Source: Flavobacterium soli DSM 19725 (GTDB lineage: Bacteria > Bacteroidota > Bacteroidia > Flavobacteriales > Flavobacteriaceae). Taken from it: 64,000 nt of DNA. Under the pieces are notes generated by a model that searched no databases, was not told where the DNA came from, and was given only the letters and a program-made list of their open reading frames with translations. Both the position numbers and the translations under genes were made by a program. The stretch covers positions 457,125 to 521,124 of the forward strand of contig NZ_AUGO01000002.1 in the NCBI RefSeq assembly GCF_000422705.1. Reading direction: 5' to 3'. This document shows, one piece after another, positions 17,268-25,167 of this stretch. Within the stretch, counting starts at the first letter, position 1. Each line of letters begins with the position of its first letter.

Positions 17268-17609
17268 ATTTTTTTAGTGGCTTGAGTGTGTGGCTCTTGC
17301 TGGAATCAAAACTTTGTCTGTATTGGAATTCGACAATCTTGGTCGAAAAGTTAAAAGAGTGCCTAAAGTTTTTAATCTACCCCCGATGCTGTCCCGAAGT
17401 TTCGGGATTTGAGCTCTTAAACCTTTGACCAACAGGTTTAAAGAGAGTTGCTGCAGCGGGAACATGATTGAAAAAGGTCTTTTGATTTGGTCTTAAAAAA
17501 ACATATAGCTTAAAAGGATTCTTTGTTTTTGTTGGGTATAAAAGTGCTGTTTTGTAAACGAATTGACCTTAAAAACTTTTATCTTTGCCATCCAAACAAA
17601 ACCCACGAA
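17268..17609. other. 342-bp gene-free structured region
   Basis: A weak minus-strand frame here has no recognisable homology and I do not call it. The region contains the palindrome TCCCGAAGTTTCGGGA (17392-17407), a hairpin CTCTTAAACCT...AGGTTTAAAGAG (17414-17445), and outer strings CCCGATGC and GCAGCGGG that could enclose both. The promoter of the exonuclease gene lies at its right end. Confidence 0.7.
17580..17587 (+). promoter_or_regulatory. -7 box of the exonuclease gene
   Basis: TATCTTTG followed by CCATCC, 22 bp upstream of ATG 17610. It lies inside the longer open frame, which supports the internal start. Confidence 0.68.
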
Positions 17610-18380
17610 ATGGAATTAAAATTAACAAAGCCCATCTGCTTTTTTGACCTCGAAACCACAGGAATAGATATTACGAAAGACAGGATTGTTGAAATAGCAA
17701 TTTTTAAAGTTTTTCCGAATGGAAACAAGGAAAGCAGGACTTGGCTTGTAAACCCAACAATTCCAATTCCGGCAGAATCGACTGCAGTTCATGGAATTAC
17801 GAATGAAAAAGTAGCTAATGAACCCACTTTTAAAGAACTAGCTACGACGGTATACAATATGATTAAGGATTCTGACCTTGCAGGGTTTAATTCTGACCGG
17901 TTTGATATTCCGCTTTTGGCCGAGGAATTATTGAGAGCCGGTGTTGATTTTGATATGAAAAATAGCGTTTCGGTTGATATTCAGACGATTTTTCATAAAA
18001 AAGAAGAACGAACTTTGAGTGCAGCTTATAAATTTTATTGCAATGAAAGTCTTGAAAATGCCCATTCCGCAGAAGCTGATACGATGGCAACTTATGAAAT
18101 TTTGAAGGCACAGCTCGAGCGATATGACGATTTGCCTCATGACATGAAATCACTTTCAGAATATACTACTAGAAAAAAATCAGTGGATTTTGCAGGTTTT
18201 ATCGCTTTGGATAAAGATAATGAAGAGGTTTTTACTTTTGGGAAACACAAAGGTGCAAAAGTAGATAAGGTTTTGGAAACCGAGCCGGGTTATTTTGGCT
18301 GGATCCAAAATGCTGATTTCCCTTTGTATACTAAGAAGGTTTTGACGGCAATTAAGTTGAGAAAATTAAATACGAAATAG
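17610..18380 (+). CDS. DnaQ-like 3'-5' exonuclease
   Basis: DEDDh-type exonuclease of the DNA polymerase III epsilon superfamily, 256 residues from the chosen start. Exo I is CFFDLETTG (Asp, Glu), Exo II is SDLAGFNSDRFDIPLL (Asp), and Exo III is AHSAEADTMATYEILKAQL with the His and Asp of the DEDDh set. The C-terminal part FTFGKHKGAKVDKVLETEPGYFGWIQNADFP is a domain often fused to such exonucleases in Bacteroidota. I chose ATG 17610 (MELKLTKPICFF) because family similarity starts there and a -7 box lies just upstream; a longer frame from 17523 would cross that promoter. Its exact role, proofreading or RNA/DNA turnover, is open. Confidence 0.9.
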   Translation: MELKLTKPICFFDLETTGIDITKDRIVEIAIFKVFPNGNKESRTWLVNPTIPIPAESTAVHGITNEKVANEPTFKELATTVYNMIKDSDLAGFNSDRFDIPLLAEELLRAGVDFDMKNSVSVDIQTIFHKKEERTLSAAYKFYCNESLENAHSAEADTMATYEILKAQLERYDDLPHDMKSLSEYTTRKKSVDFAGFIALDKDNEEVFTFGKHKGAKVDKVLETEPGYFGWIQNADFPLYTKKVLTAIKLRKLNTK

Positions 18381-18385
18381 TGTTC

Positions 18386-18440
18386 AGTGTTCAGTTTTCA
18401 GTAGGCAGTACTGATGACTGAACACTGATAACTGAACACT
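18386..18440. repeat. TTCAGT-type inverted repeat
   Basis: Arms AGTGTTCAGTTTTCAGT (18386-18402) and ACTGATAACTGAACACT (18424-18440) pair with one mismatch. It fills the gap between the exonuclease and FAH genes and is related to the repeat at 24995-25156. Confidence 0.92.
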
Positions 18441-18447
18441 TTATAAA

Positions 18448-19059
18448 ATGAAGATAATTTGCATCGGTAGGAATTATACTAAGCATATTGAGGAATTGCA
18501 GAACGAAAGACCAACGGAACCTGTGATTTTCTTGAAACCCGATACGGCAATTTTGCCAAAGAATTTTCCGTTTTTCATTCCTGATTTTAGCAGTGATATC
18601 CATCATGAAGTGGAGATTTTGGTAAAGATTAACCGAGTTGGAAAGCATATCGATCCAAAATTTGCTCATAAATATTATGAGGAGATTGGTCTTGGAATTG
18701 ATTTTACGGCTCGAGATGTTCAATCGAAATTGAAAGAAAAAGGGCTTCCGTGGGAAAAAGCAAAAGCATTTGATGGATCGGCAGTGATTGGAGAATTTTT
18801 GCCAAAATCAAGTTTTAATTCGCTTGAAAACATTAGCTTTGAGTTGAAGAATAACGGAGAAACGGTTCAGGCAGGAAATACATCGCACATGCTCTGGAAA
18901 ATTGACGAACTGATTTCATACGTTTCTCAGTATTTTACATTAAAAATTGGCGATATTATTTTTACTGGAACACCAGAAGGAGTTGCTCAAGTGAAAACCG
19001 AAGATGTTTTGGAGGGTTTTATAGAAGGAAAAAAACTATTTAGAATACAGGTAAAATAG
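18448..19059 (+). CDS. Fumarylacetoacetate hydrolase (FAH) family protein
   Basis: Metal-dependent hydrolase, isomerase or decarboxylase of the FAH fold, 203 residues, the compact single-domain form. Family motifs: ICIGRNYTKHIEEL at the N-terminus, PDFSSDIHHEVEILVKI near residue 50 with the metal-binding Glu pair, IGLGIDFTARDVQSKLKEKGLPWEKAKAFDGSAVIGEF in the middle, and IGDIIFTGTPEGVAQV near the end. The substrate cannot be inferred. The next gene (Hpt) starts on the base right after this stop, so they are likely co-transcribed. A palindromic repeat precedes the start. Confidence 0.9.
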   Translation: MKIICIGRNYTKHIEELQNERPTEPVIFLKPDTAILPKNFPFFIPDFSSDIHHEVEILVKINRVGKHIDPKFAHKYYEEIGLGIDFTARDVQSKLKEKGLPWEKAKAFDGSAVIGEFLPKSSFNSLENISFELKNNGETVQAGNTSHMLWKIDELISYVSQYFTLKIGDIIFTGTPEGVAQVKTEDVLEGFIEGKKLFRIQVK

Positions 19060-19404
19060 ATGGCTTTACACTATAATTTAGCAAAGGTTTATGCAATTTC
19101 AGAAAATGATACTGATTTTGTGATGGATATCGTTACACTCTTTGTGGTCGATGTTCCACAAGATTTGCTTGAAATGAAGAATGCCATCAAAGAAAAAGAG
19201 CATCAGAAAGCTTATAGCTATGCCCATAAAATAAAGCCAACTCTGGACTTGTTAGGAATGACTGTAGCCCATGAGGAAATTATTTTTATCGAAGATTGGT
19301 CGAGAAAAGAAGGCAAAAAGCGTGAAATAATTGAAACCTATAAAAGCATCGAAAACCGTATCGAAAAAGCGGTAAAGGAGATTCGAAAAGATTTTAATAT
19401 ATAA
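19060..19404 (+). CDS. Hpt (histidine phosphotransfer) domain protein
   Basis: A 114-residue stand-alone Hpt protein, a four-helix-bundle phosphorelay intermediate. The motif AYSYAHKIKPTLDLLGM carries the phosphorylatable His56 in the H-K-x-K-P context. Length equals a single Hpt domain, with no kinase or receiver attached. It starts immediately after the FAH gene and lies 69 bp before cinA, so it is probably in the same transcript. No hybrid kinase that would need it is adjacent; the PAS histidine kinase at 47.5-49.2 kb and its single-domain receiver are in the same window, but a link is only a guess. Confidence 0.87.
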   Translation: MALHYNLAKVYAISENDTDFVMDIVTLFVVDVPQDLLEMKNAIKEKEHQKAYSYAHKIKPTLDLLGMTVAHEEIIFIEDWSRKEGKKREIIETYKSIENRIEKAVKEIRKDFNI

Positions 19405-19473
19405 AAAGCAAGAGTAAGCCCAAAGATTGGAAAGCCTCCTTGGGGGTTTGGGGCTAAATCCCAAAATCAAAAC

Positions 19474-20727
19474 ATGAAAGCAACAATTGTTACCATTGGC
19501 GACGAAATACTTATAGGTCAAATTGTCGATACAAATTCGGGGTTCATTGCAAAATCACTAGATAAAATTGGAATAGAAATCAATGAAATGATTTCTATTT
19601 CGGATGACAAGAACCATATTTTGGAAACGTTTTCTAAGTTGCAAAATAAGGTAGATCTGGTTTTGATTACCGGAGGACTAGGACCAACAAAAGACGATAT
19701 CACCAAGAAAACCTTCTGCGATTATTTTGAAGATGAATTAGTGGTGAATCCAGAAGTTTTAGCTCACGTTACCCAACTTATAGAAGGAATTTACAAACGG
19801 CCCATCTCGCAACTGAACAAAGACCAAGCTTTGGTGCCTTCAAAATGCATGGTTTTGTTCAACAAATTCGGGACTGCTCCAGGAATGTGGATGAAAAAGG
19901 AAGACACTGTTTTTATTTCCTTACCTGGCGTTCCTTACGAAATGAAAGGTCTAGTTGAGAATGAGATTGTTCCTAAAATCATCAAGGAATACAAACGTCC
20001 TTATATATTGCATCAAACGATTTTGACGTATGGTCAAGGTGAAAGTCTTGTTGCAGAACGAATTGAAGAGTGGGAAAACAACCTTCCAGAATTTATAAAA
20101 TTAGCCTATTTGCCAAGTCCGGGAAGAGTTCGCCTCCGACTTTCAGCAAGAGGAACTGATGAGGAAAAATTGAAAAAATCAATTGCTGAAAATGTAACTT
20201 CACTCGCCAAAATCATTGGTGACATCATCGTTGGTTTTGATGATAGTGAAACCATAGAAGTAGTTTTAGGCAGAATTCTAACCCAGCAAAAAAAGACCAT
20301 TTCAACCGCCGAAAGTTGCACAGGAGGGAAGATAGCACAGGTTTTAACTTCCATTCCGGGTTCGTCGGCCTATTTCAAGGGAAGTGTCGTGAGCTATGCA
20401 AAAGAAACTAAAATCAATGTCTTGAAAGTTTCCGAAGAAACCATAAAAAAACATTCCGTTGTAAGTGAAGAGGTTGCAAAAGAGATGGCGCTTTCTATTC
20501 AAAATATGATGGCTACAGATTATGCAATTTCCGTAACAGGAAATGCGGGACCAGCTAAGGATGATACCGATGAAGAAATTGGGACCGTTTTTATCGCTTT
20601 GGCAACACCCGAAAACGTAATCGTAGAAAAGTTTAATTTCGGCCAACCACGTGAGAAAGTGATAGATAGAGCTGTAAATAAAAGTTTAGAAATGCTACAA
20701 AAAGAAATTTTAAAAAATGTACTTTAA
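19474..20727 (+). CDS. cinA: CinA family nicotinamide-nucleotide amidohydrolase
   Basis: Cytoplasmic protein of pyridine-nucleotide recycling: the C-terminal domain deamidates NMN to nicotinate mononucleotide, and the N-terminal domain is a MoCF_biosynth/COG1058 pyrophosphatase. N-terminal motifs: [19 protein letters not shown] and [14 protein letters not shown]. The central region has [12 protein letters not shown]. The C-terminal amidase domain (about residues 260-417) holds [32 protein letters not shown] with the catalytic Ser. The 417-residue length is normal for two-domain CinA. It lies downstream of the FAH and Hpt genes and upstream of the ribosomal protein block. Confidence 0.96.
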   Translation: MKATIVTIGDEILIGQIVDTNSGFIAKSLDKIGIEINEMISISDDKNHILETFSKLQNKVDLVLITGGLGPTKDDITKKTFCDYFEDELVVNPEVLAHVTQLIEGIYKRPISQLNKDQALVPSKCMVLFNKFGTAPGMWMKKEDTVFISLPGVPYEMKGLVENEIVPKIIKEYKRPYILHQTILTYGQGESLVAERIEEWENNLPEFIKLAYLPSPGRVRLRLSARGTDEEKLKKSIAENVTSLAKIIGDIIVGFDDSETIEVVLGRILTQQKKTISTAESCTGGKIAQVLTSIPGSSAYFKGSVVSYAKETKINVLKVSEETIKKHSVVSEEVAKEMALSIQNMMATDYAISVTGNAGPAKDDTDEEIGTVFIALATPENVIVEKFNFGQPREKVIDRAVNKSLEMLQKEILKNVL

Positions 20728-20799
20728 TTATTTTGCATATAAGGTTTATTTTTCTTTTCTTTGCACCCTGATTTTGAATAACGATAAAAGATAAGCATA

Positions 20800-21036
20800 A
20801 TGTCAAGAGTTTGTGACCTTACAGGTAAAAGAGCGATGGTAGGAAATAATGTTTCTCACGCGATGAACAAGACTAAGAGAAAATTTTCTGTAAACTTAGT
20901 TAAAAAACGTTTTTATCTTCCTGAAGAAGATAGATGGATTACTCTTAGAGTAGCTGCATCTACAGTAAAAACAATCAACAAAAATGGAATCGCTGCAGTT
21001 TTGAAACAAGCTAAAGCTAACGGATTTATTAAATAA
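20800..21036 (+). CDS. rpmB: 50S ribosomal protein L28
   Basis: Large-subunit ribosomal protein, 78 residues. Family features: the N-terminus [21 protein letters not shown], then the basic stretch [32 protein letters not shown] and the conserved end [18 protein letters not shown]. The N-terminal Cys is retained, as in many Bacteroidota L28 proteins, without a full zinc set. First gene of the block L28-L33-DUF4295, probably one operon (gaps of 25 and 74 bp) ahead of ftsY. Confidence 0.98.
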   Translation: MSRVCDLTGKRAMVGNNVSHAMNKTKRKFSVNLVKKRFYLPEEDRWITLRVAASTVKTINKNGIAAVLKQAKANGFIK

Positions 21037-21061
21037 TCCTTCCCAATAAATATATAGCAAG

Positions 21062-21244
21062 ATGGCAAAGAAAGGTAATAGAATCCAGGTAATTTTAGAA
21101 TGTACTGAGCACAAGACTTCTGGTGTTCCAGGGACTTCAAGATACATCACAACAAAGAACAAAAAAAATACTCCAGATAGATTAGAGATTAAAAAATTTA
21201 ATCCAATCTTGAAACGTGTAACTGTTCACAAAGAAATTAAATAA
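21062..21244 (+). CDS. rpmG: 50S ribosomal protein L33
   Basis: A 60-residue large-subunit ribosomal protein. The sequence [20 protein letters not shown] with the later block [28 protein letters not shown] is typical L33. A single Cys is seen where zinc-binding L33 has CxxC pairs, so this appears to be the zinc-independent form. It follows rpmB by 25 bp. Confidence 0.98.
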
Positions 21245-21318
21245 TAATTAGAGATTTTGATGCAATTTCAAATGTTCACATTTAAGGATTGTATTAAAAT
21301 ATAAAAACATTTGTAACC

Positions 21319-21471
21319 ATGGCAAAGAAAACCGTAGCAACATTACAGACAGCTTCTAAGAGATTATCAAAAGCCATCAAAATGGTGAAATCTCCAAAAA
21401 CAGGTGCATATACATTCGTAGAATCTATCATGTCTCCAGAACTTGTTGATGAATTCTTGAAAAAGAAATAA
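21319..21471 (+). CDS. DUF4295 family protein
   Basis: A short 50-residue basic protein read directly from the sequence: it starts MAKKTVATLQTASKRLSKAI and ends SPELVDEFLKKK. It matches the DUF4295 family, a small ribosome-associated-looking protein found after L33 in Bacteroidota. The function is not established to my knowledge, but the position, basic character and conservation suggest a link to ribosome assembly or structure. It is the third gene of the L28-L33 block and is followed by a strong terminator. Confidence 0.92.
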   Translation: MAKKTVATLQTASKRLSKAIKMVKSPKTGAYTFVESIMSPELVDEFLKKK

Positions 21472-21490
21472 TTCAAAATACAGTATATAC

Positions 21491-21525
21491 AAAAGCTACT
21501 TTCAACTCGGAAGTAGCTTTTTTAT
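21491..21525 (+). terminator. Rho-independent terminator
   Basis: Stem AAAAGCTACTT/AAGTAGCTTTT with loop TCAACTCGG, then T-rich. Ends the L28-L33-DUF4295 block. Confidence 0.92.
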
Positions 21526-21583
21526 TTTTATATTTGTCGTAAAATTTTAAGGAGCAAGGCAAAAGACATTTTTTAATCGTAGT

Positions 21584-21654
21584 TCCCGCTTTCCATTACA
21601 ATCTTATTGTTCTGAACCCCAGAACAAAAAGGATTTCCATTGCAATCGGGGCTA
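21584..21654. repeat. Dispersed hairpin element, copy B
   Basis: Arms TCCCGCTTTCCATTACAATC and GGATTTCCATTGCAATCGGG. The inner stem is GTTCTG/CAGAAC around AACCC. Confidence 0.92.
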
Positions 21655-21713
21655 AAATGAAGACAAAAGGCATTCTTTTAACTTTAGGAAAAAAATCCTA
21701 AATCCTTATCCCG

Positions 21714-21729
21714 TCCCGAAATTTCGGGA
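21714..21729. repeat. Palindrome TCCCGAAATTTCGGGA
   Basis: Perfect 16-bp palindrome, 25 bp before the ftsY start. Same core as 11951-11970 and 17392-17407. Confidence 0.9.
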
Positions 21730-21753
21730 TCGGGACTAAATCTAAAGTAAAAA

Positions 21754-22707
21754 ATGAGTTTTTTTAAAAGAATATTTTCATCCGAAAAAAAGGAAAGTCT
21801 CGACAAAGGACTTGAAAAGACAAAAACAACTTTCTTTTCTAAGCTAACCAAAGCTGTAGCAGGAAAATCAAAAGTTGACGACGAAGTACTCGATAATCTG
21901 GAGGAAATCCTAGTTGCCTCAGATGTTGGGGTGGATACCACTTTAAAAATTATCAAGCGAATTGAAAAACGTGTTTCCGAAGATAAATACCTCGGAACCG
22001 ACGAGCTCAATCAAATTCTTCGTGAGGAAATAGCTGCTTTATTATCGGAAACCAATACTGGAAACGATTCAGAATTTGAAATTCCAAAAGATAAAAAGCC
22101 TTATGTGATTATGGTGGTTGGTGTAAACGGAGTTGGAAAAACCACGACTATCGGTAAGCTTGCTTATCAATTCAATAAAGCCGGCTATAAAGTAGTTCTT
22201 GGTGCAGCCGATACTTTTCGTGCAGCTGCAATCGACCAATTGCAAATTTGGGCAGACAGGGTTGGAATCCCAATCGTGAAACAGCAAATGGGAAGTGATC
22301 CAGCTTCTGTAGCTTTTGATACTTTAAAATCTGCTTTAACCCAAAATGCAGATGTGGTGATTATTGATACTGCAGGACGTTTGCACAACAAGGTTAACTT
22401 GATGAACGAGCTGACGAAAGTGAAGCGAGTGATGCAAAAAGTAGTAGAAGACGCTCCACACGATGTGATGTTGGTTTTGGATGGTTCTACTGGTCAGAAT
22501 GCTTTTGAACAAGCAAAACAATTTACAGCTGCAACCGAAGTAACCTCATTAGCGGTTACAAAACTAGATGGAACCGCAAAAGGTGGAGTTGTTATTGGAA
22601 TTTCAGATCAATTCCAGATTCCTGTTAAATACATCGGAGTAGGTGAAGGAATAGAAGATTTGCAAGTATTTAATAAATTTGAATTTGTAGATTCTTTTTT
22701 CAAATAA
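21754..22707 (+). CDS. ftsY: Signal recognition particle receptor FtsY
   Basis: SRP GTPase that docks ribosome-SRP complexes at the inner membrane, feeding co-translational insertion. Residues 1-95 are the N domain helices. The G domain follows: G1 GVNGVGKTTTIGKLAYQ near residue 122, the SRP insertion region LGAADTFRAAAIDQLQIW, G3 DTAGRLHNKVNLM, G4 TKLDGTAKGG, and the closing GVGEGIEDLQVF. At 317 residues it is the short form lacking the acidic A domain, usual in Bacteroidota. A small membrane protein gene starts 9 bp downstream. Confidence 0.97.
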   Translation: MSFFKRIFSSEKKESLDKGLEKTKTTFFSKLTKAVAGKSKVDDEVLDNLEEILVASDVGVDTTLKIIKRIEKRVSEDKYLGTDELNQILREEIAALLSETNTGNDSEFEIPKDKKPYVIMVVGVNGVGKTTTIGKLAYQFNKAGYKVVLGAADTFRAAAIDQLQIWADRVGIPIVKQQMGSDPASVAFDTLKSALTQNADVVIIDTAGRLHNKVNLMNELTKVKRVMQKVVEDAPHDVMLVLDGSTGQNAFEQAKQFTAATEVTSLAVTKLDGTAKGGVVIGISDQFQIPVKYIGVGEGIEDLQVFNKFEFVDSFFK

Positions 22708-22716
22708 TAGTTACAA

Positions 22717-22875
22717 ATGAAGCAATTGAAACCTTTACATCTTTACTTGATTTTTATAGTCATAATAATTATTGCAAGGTGTTTTGAAAATAAACTTCCT
22801 TTACTTTATTATATTTTAGTAGTTATAGGATTTGTGTTTTTCTTTTTAGCTTTAAAAAAATACTTTAAGAAATAA
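22717..22875 (+). CDS. Small two-helix membrane protein, function unknown
   Basis: A 52-residue frame read directly: MKQLKPLHLYLIFIVIIIIA, a short RCFENKLPL segment, a second hydrophobic stretch LLYYILVVIGFVFFFLAL, and the basic tail KKYFKK. Two membrane helices are clear, probably a hairpin with both ends in the cytoplasm. It starts 9 bp after ftsY and ends at a bidirectional terminator, so it is likely co-transcribed with ftsY. No family recognised. Confidence 0.65.
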   Translation: MKQLKPLHLYLIFIVIIIIARCFENKLPLLYYILVVIGFVFFFLALKKYFKK

Positions 22876-22876
22876 G

Positions 22877-22913
22877 AATAAATGCGTTATTGATATAACG
22901 CATTTATTTTTTG
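22877..22913. terminator. Bidirectional terminator overlapping a stop codon
   Basis: Perfect 14-bp stem AATAAATGCGTTAT/ATAACGCATTTATT. It contains the stop codon of the minus-strand serine hydrolase (22887-22889) and directly follows the plus-strand small gene. Confidence 0.92.
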
Positions 22914-23969
22914 CCATAATTCTTCGTCAAAACCAGAAAGTGCAAAGGTTGGATTATCTGGATTAGCAACATCTCCCATTCGGATCACGACCATTTTTTT
23001 ACTTGGAATTACATAAATTTTTTGATCGTTTTTTCCTAATGCCATAAACATGTCATTTGGTCCAGACGAAATTAGAGTTCCTTGAAATTCAAATTGGGTT
23101 TGTGGTAAATGATAACTTGATTTTCCATTCAACCACCATAAATAACCGTAAGCTTCATTTATATTTTGAGAAGTTGTGGTGGAAGCCGTAAAATAATTTT
23201 CATTCAAAATGACTTCGTTTTCCCATTTTCCTTTGTTGAGTATCAGCAGGCCAAAACGTGCCATACTTCTTGTTGTACTAGTGTAAACGCTGTTGTTTCC
23301 GAGGTTGACCCAATTACCATTCATTCCAATTTTGTCGCGTAATTTTGAATTGAAATAACTATTGTAGGTTTGTCCGCTTGCTTCGGCAATGACATCTTGA
23401 AGTTTCACGTAGACATTGTGATAAGCCCAACGCGTTCCAGCATCAGCTTTATAAGTCAAACATTCTGGAGTGACGCAATCTTCGTTTTCTTGATCGTCAA
23501 TTCCAGAGGTCATGGTAAGTAAGTGCTTGTTGGTAATGAGATTTTCTTTTTCTGGAGTCAGACTTGTCCATCCCATTCCCAAATAATCCGAAACTTTGTC
23601 GTTGATATTGAGTAGGTTTTCCTGTTCGGCAATTCCTGTCATGGTTGCAGTCAGGGTTTTTCCGGCACTTGCCCAATACCAATTTGTGGTGGCTGTATGT
23701 CCGTTGAAGTAGTTTTCGAGTACTATTTTTCCATCCACTAAAATGATGAATCCTTTGGTGTGTTTTTGTTCCAAAAAGGTGAGCAGTGGTGCAACTGCGT
23801 TTTCGTTCCAACCTAATTCAGAAACGGTTTTGGTTTCCCAAGTTGTGCCTTGAAGTGGAGGGAAGTATAGTGTTTGTTCTGGATCTGGATTGGTGTTTGG
23901 GCTTTCATCGGAAGAGCTGCATCCTAAAAACGAGATGAAAATCAGGGAGATGAAGTAAAATTTTTTCAT
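22887..23969 (-). CDS. Serine hydrolase lipoprotein, beta-lactamase class C-like
   Basis: A 360-residue lipoprotein of the penicillin-binding protein/class C beta-lactamase superfamily. The signal peptide ends in lipobox SFLGC with Cys17. The SxxK nucleophile motif is Ser101-Lys104 (WASAGKTLTA), and the second motif YxN is Tyr183-His-Asn185 (RWAYHNVYVK). The LLTMTSGI element between them is typical. A clear KTG/HxG third motif is not obvious. Such proteins are usually esterases or peptidases rather than true lactamases. It probably acts in the periplasm or on the outer membrane. Convergent with the ftsY small-gene unit. Confidence 0.9.
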   Translation of the reverse strand: MKKFYFISLIFISFLGCSSSDESPNTNPDPEQTLYFPPLQGTTWETKTVSELGWNENAVAPLLTFLEQKHTKGFIILVDGKIVLENYFNGHTATTNWYWASAGKTLTATMTGIAEQENLLNINDKVSDYLGMGWTSLTPEKENLITNKHLLTMTSGIDDQENEDCVTPECLTYKADAGTRWAYHNVYVKLQDVIAEASGQTYNSYFNSKLRDKIGMNGNWVNLGNNSVYTSTTRSMARFGLLILNKGKWENEVILNENYFTASTTTSQNINEAYGYLWWLNGKSSYHLPQTQFEFQGTLISSGPNDMFMALGKNDQKIYVIPSKKMVVIRMGDVANPDNPTFALSGFDEELWQKINALYQ

Positions 23970-24271
23970 GTTTTTTCGGTTTTAGAGTTAGACTTTAAAG
24001 ATAGAAAATAGTTTAATGGGTTGACCAAAATTTATTCTTGGCCTAAAGTTTCGGATGGCGAAGCCAGCCTTGACAGCAACGGAAAGCCTTTTGAAAAAGA
24101 CAGCTATTTTTTCTTGACTTTGCAGAGCGACCAACGGAAGCTCCTGCAAAGGCATTAGAAAAAAAGCTGGATTTGAAAAAGCTTGAAGAGAATGGCGAGA
24201 TGGGCTACAAACAATTAACGTTGTTGGTTTTTATGTGAGGATTTTTAGCTGTATTTTTACTTTTTTAAATT
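23970..24271. other. 302-bp gene-free region with a nested hairpin element
   Basis: It is placed between two divergent lipoprotein genes. No coding frame is supported. Positions 24102-24168 form a large nested hairpin (listed separately) within a longer stretch of GC-richer composition than its surroundings. Confidence 0.75.
24102..24168. repeat. Nested hairpin element with GAGCGAC...GCTC apex
   Basis: Outer arms around AGCTATTTTTTCTT/AGAAAAAAAGCT, then CTTTGCA/TGCAAAG, and an apex GAGC(GACCAACGGAA)GCTC at 24125-24143. The apex is shared with copy D of the other hairpin family in reverse orientation. Confidence 0.85.
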
Positions 24272-24694
24272 ATGATGAGAAAAGCAGTTTTGATTGTATT
24301 GGTTTTGGTGGGTTTGATGTCTTGCCAGGAAAAAGTGAAGCGGGAAGATGTTGCAAAAATCAATGGATATTGGGAAATCGAAAAGGTGAGTTTGCCTGAC
24401 GGAAATGAAAAAAACTACAAGATTAACGAGACGATCGATTATTTTGAAGTGAAAAATGATTCGGGTTTCAGGAAGAAAGTGACGCCACAATTTGATGGGA
24501 AATATTTGGTGAATGATGAATATGAAAAGGTAAAAGTGATGATGGAAGGCGAAAAAGTCGTATTGGAATATACCACTGAATATTCGAAATGGAAAGAGGA
24601 AGTCCTGGAAGTTTCGGATGAAAAATTGGTATTGAAAAATGCCGCGGAAATGGAATATGAATATAAACGGCCAACTCCTTTTAGTGTAAAATAA
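24272..24694 (+). CDS. Small lipoprotein, lipocalin-like
   Basis: A 140-residue predicted lipoprotein with lipobox GLMSC (Cys18). The mature part starts INGYWEIEKVSLPDGNEKNY and alternates short beta-like segments (KVKVMMEGEKVVLEYTTEYSKWKEEVLEVSDEKLVL), similar to the lipocalin-like domains common in flavobacterial lipoproteins; that resemblance is by pattern, not a firm family match. The start could be either of two adjacent ATGs at 24272 and 24275. Its stop overlaps the start of the DUF721 gene by one base (TAATG), so the two are translationally coupled. Confidence 0.8.
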   Translation: MMRKAVLIVLVLVGLMSCQEKVKREDVAKINGYWEIEKVSLPDGNEKNYKINETIDYFEVKNDSGFRKKVTPQFDGKYLVNDEYEKVKVMMEGEKVVLEYTTEYSKWKEEVLEVSDEKLVLKNAAEMEYEYKRPTPFSVK

Positions 24695-24990
24695 TGGCAA
24701 AACGACTCAATAACGAAAGTTCTATAAGTGATGTCTTGAAAGTAATTATTCAGGACAATAAGCTACAAGCGGGAATTGATCAGGTTTCGGTTAAAGAAGC
24801 TTGGGTTTCTTTGATGGGGAATGGCGTGAACAGTTATACTAAAAATGTGGTGTTGAAAGGTAATACGTTGTATGTGGAGCTAACTTCGGCGGTTTTGCGG
24901 GAGGAATTGAGCTATGGTAAGGATAAAATTATCAAGATGATCAATGAGGAATTCAGGAGAGATCTTGTGAAGGATGTGGTTCTGAGGTAA
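24694..24990 (+). CDS. DUF721 domain protein (DciA-like)
   Basis: A 98-residue protein of the DUF721 family, to which the replicative helicase loader DciA belongs. The KxxVxEAWxxLMG pattern (SVKEAWVSLMGNGVNSYTKNVVLKGNTLYVEL) and the following LREELSYGKDKIIKMINEEF match the family core, with no long C-terminal extension. If it is DciA-like it would help load DnaB at replication origins, but small DUF721 proteins vary and dnaA/dnaB are not adjacent. Coupled to the upstream lipoprotein gene by a one-base overlap. Confidence 0.88.
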   Translation: MAKRLNNESSISDVLKVIIQDNKLQAGIDQVSVKEAWVSLMGNGVNSYTKNVVLKGNTLYVELTSAVLREELSYGKDKIIKMINEEFRRDLVKDVVLR

Positions 24991-24994
24991 TGTT

Positions 24995-25156
24995 CAGTAT
25001 TCAGTGATCAGTTGTAGTTTTCGGTGTTCAGAGATCATTGTTGAATATAGTGTAAAATATAAAAGTCCAATTTCTAATTTAGAAATTGGACTTTTATATT
25101 TTAAGATAGTTAGTGTTTACAGCGACTGACCACTGAATACTGATCACTGAATGCTG
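24995..25156. repeat. TTCAGT-type inverted repeat enclosing a terminator
   Basis: Arms CAGTATTCAGTGATCAG (24995-25011) and CTGATCACTGAATGCTG (25140-25156) pair with one mismatch. They enclose the terminator at 25054-25102. Further degenerate TGACCACTGAATAC units follow. Confidence 0.9.
25054..25102. terminator. Bidirectional terminator
   Basis: Near-perfect stem of about 23 bp, with AAAAGTCCAATTTCTA pairing to TAGAAATTGGACTTTT. It lies between DUF721 (+) and ndk (-). Confidence 0.93.
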
Positions 25157-25167
25157 ACCACTGAATA

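Noticed and set aside
17274..17465. Minus-strand open frame of 63 codons
   Set aside because: It crosses two palindromes, has no recognisable homology and no promoter. It is more likely chance coding in structured DNA.
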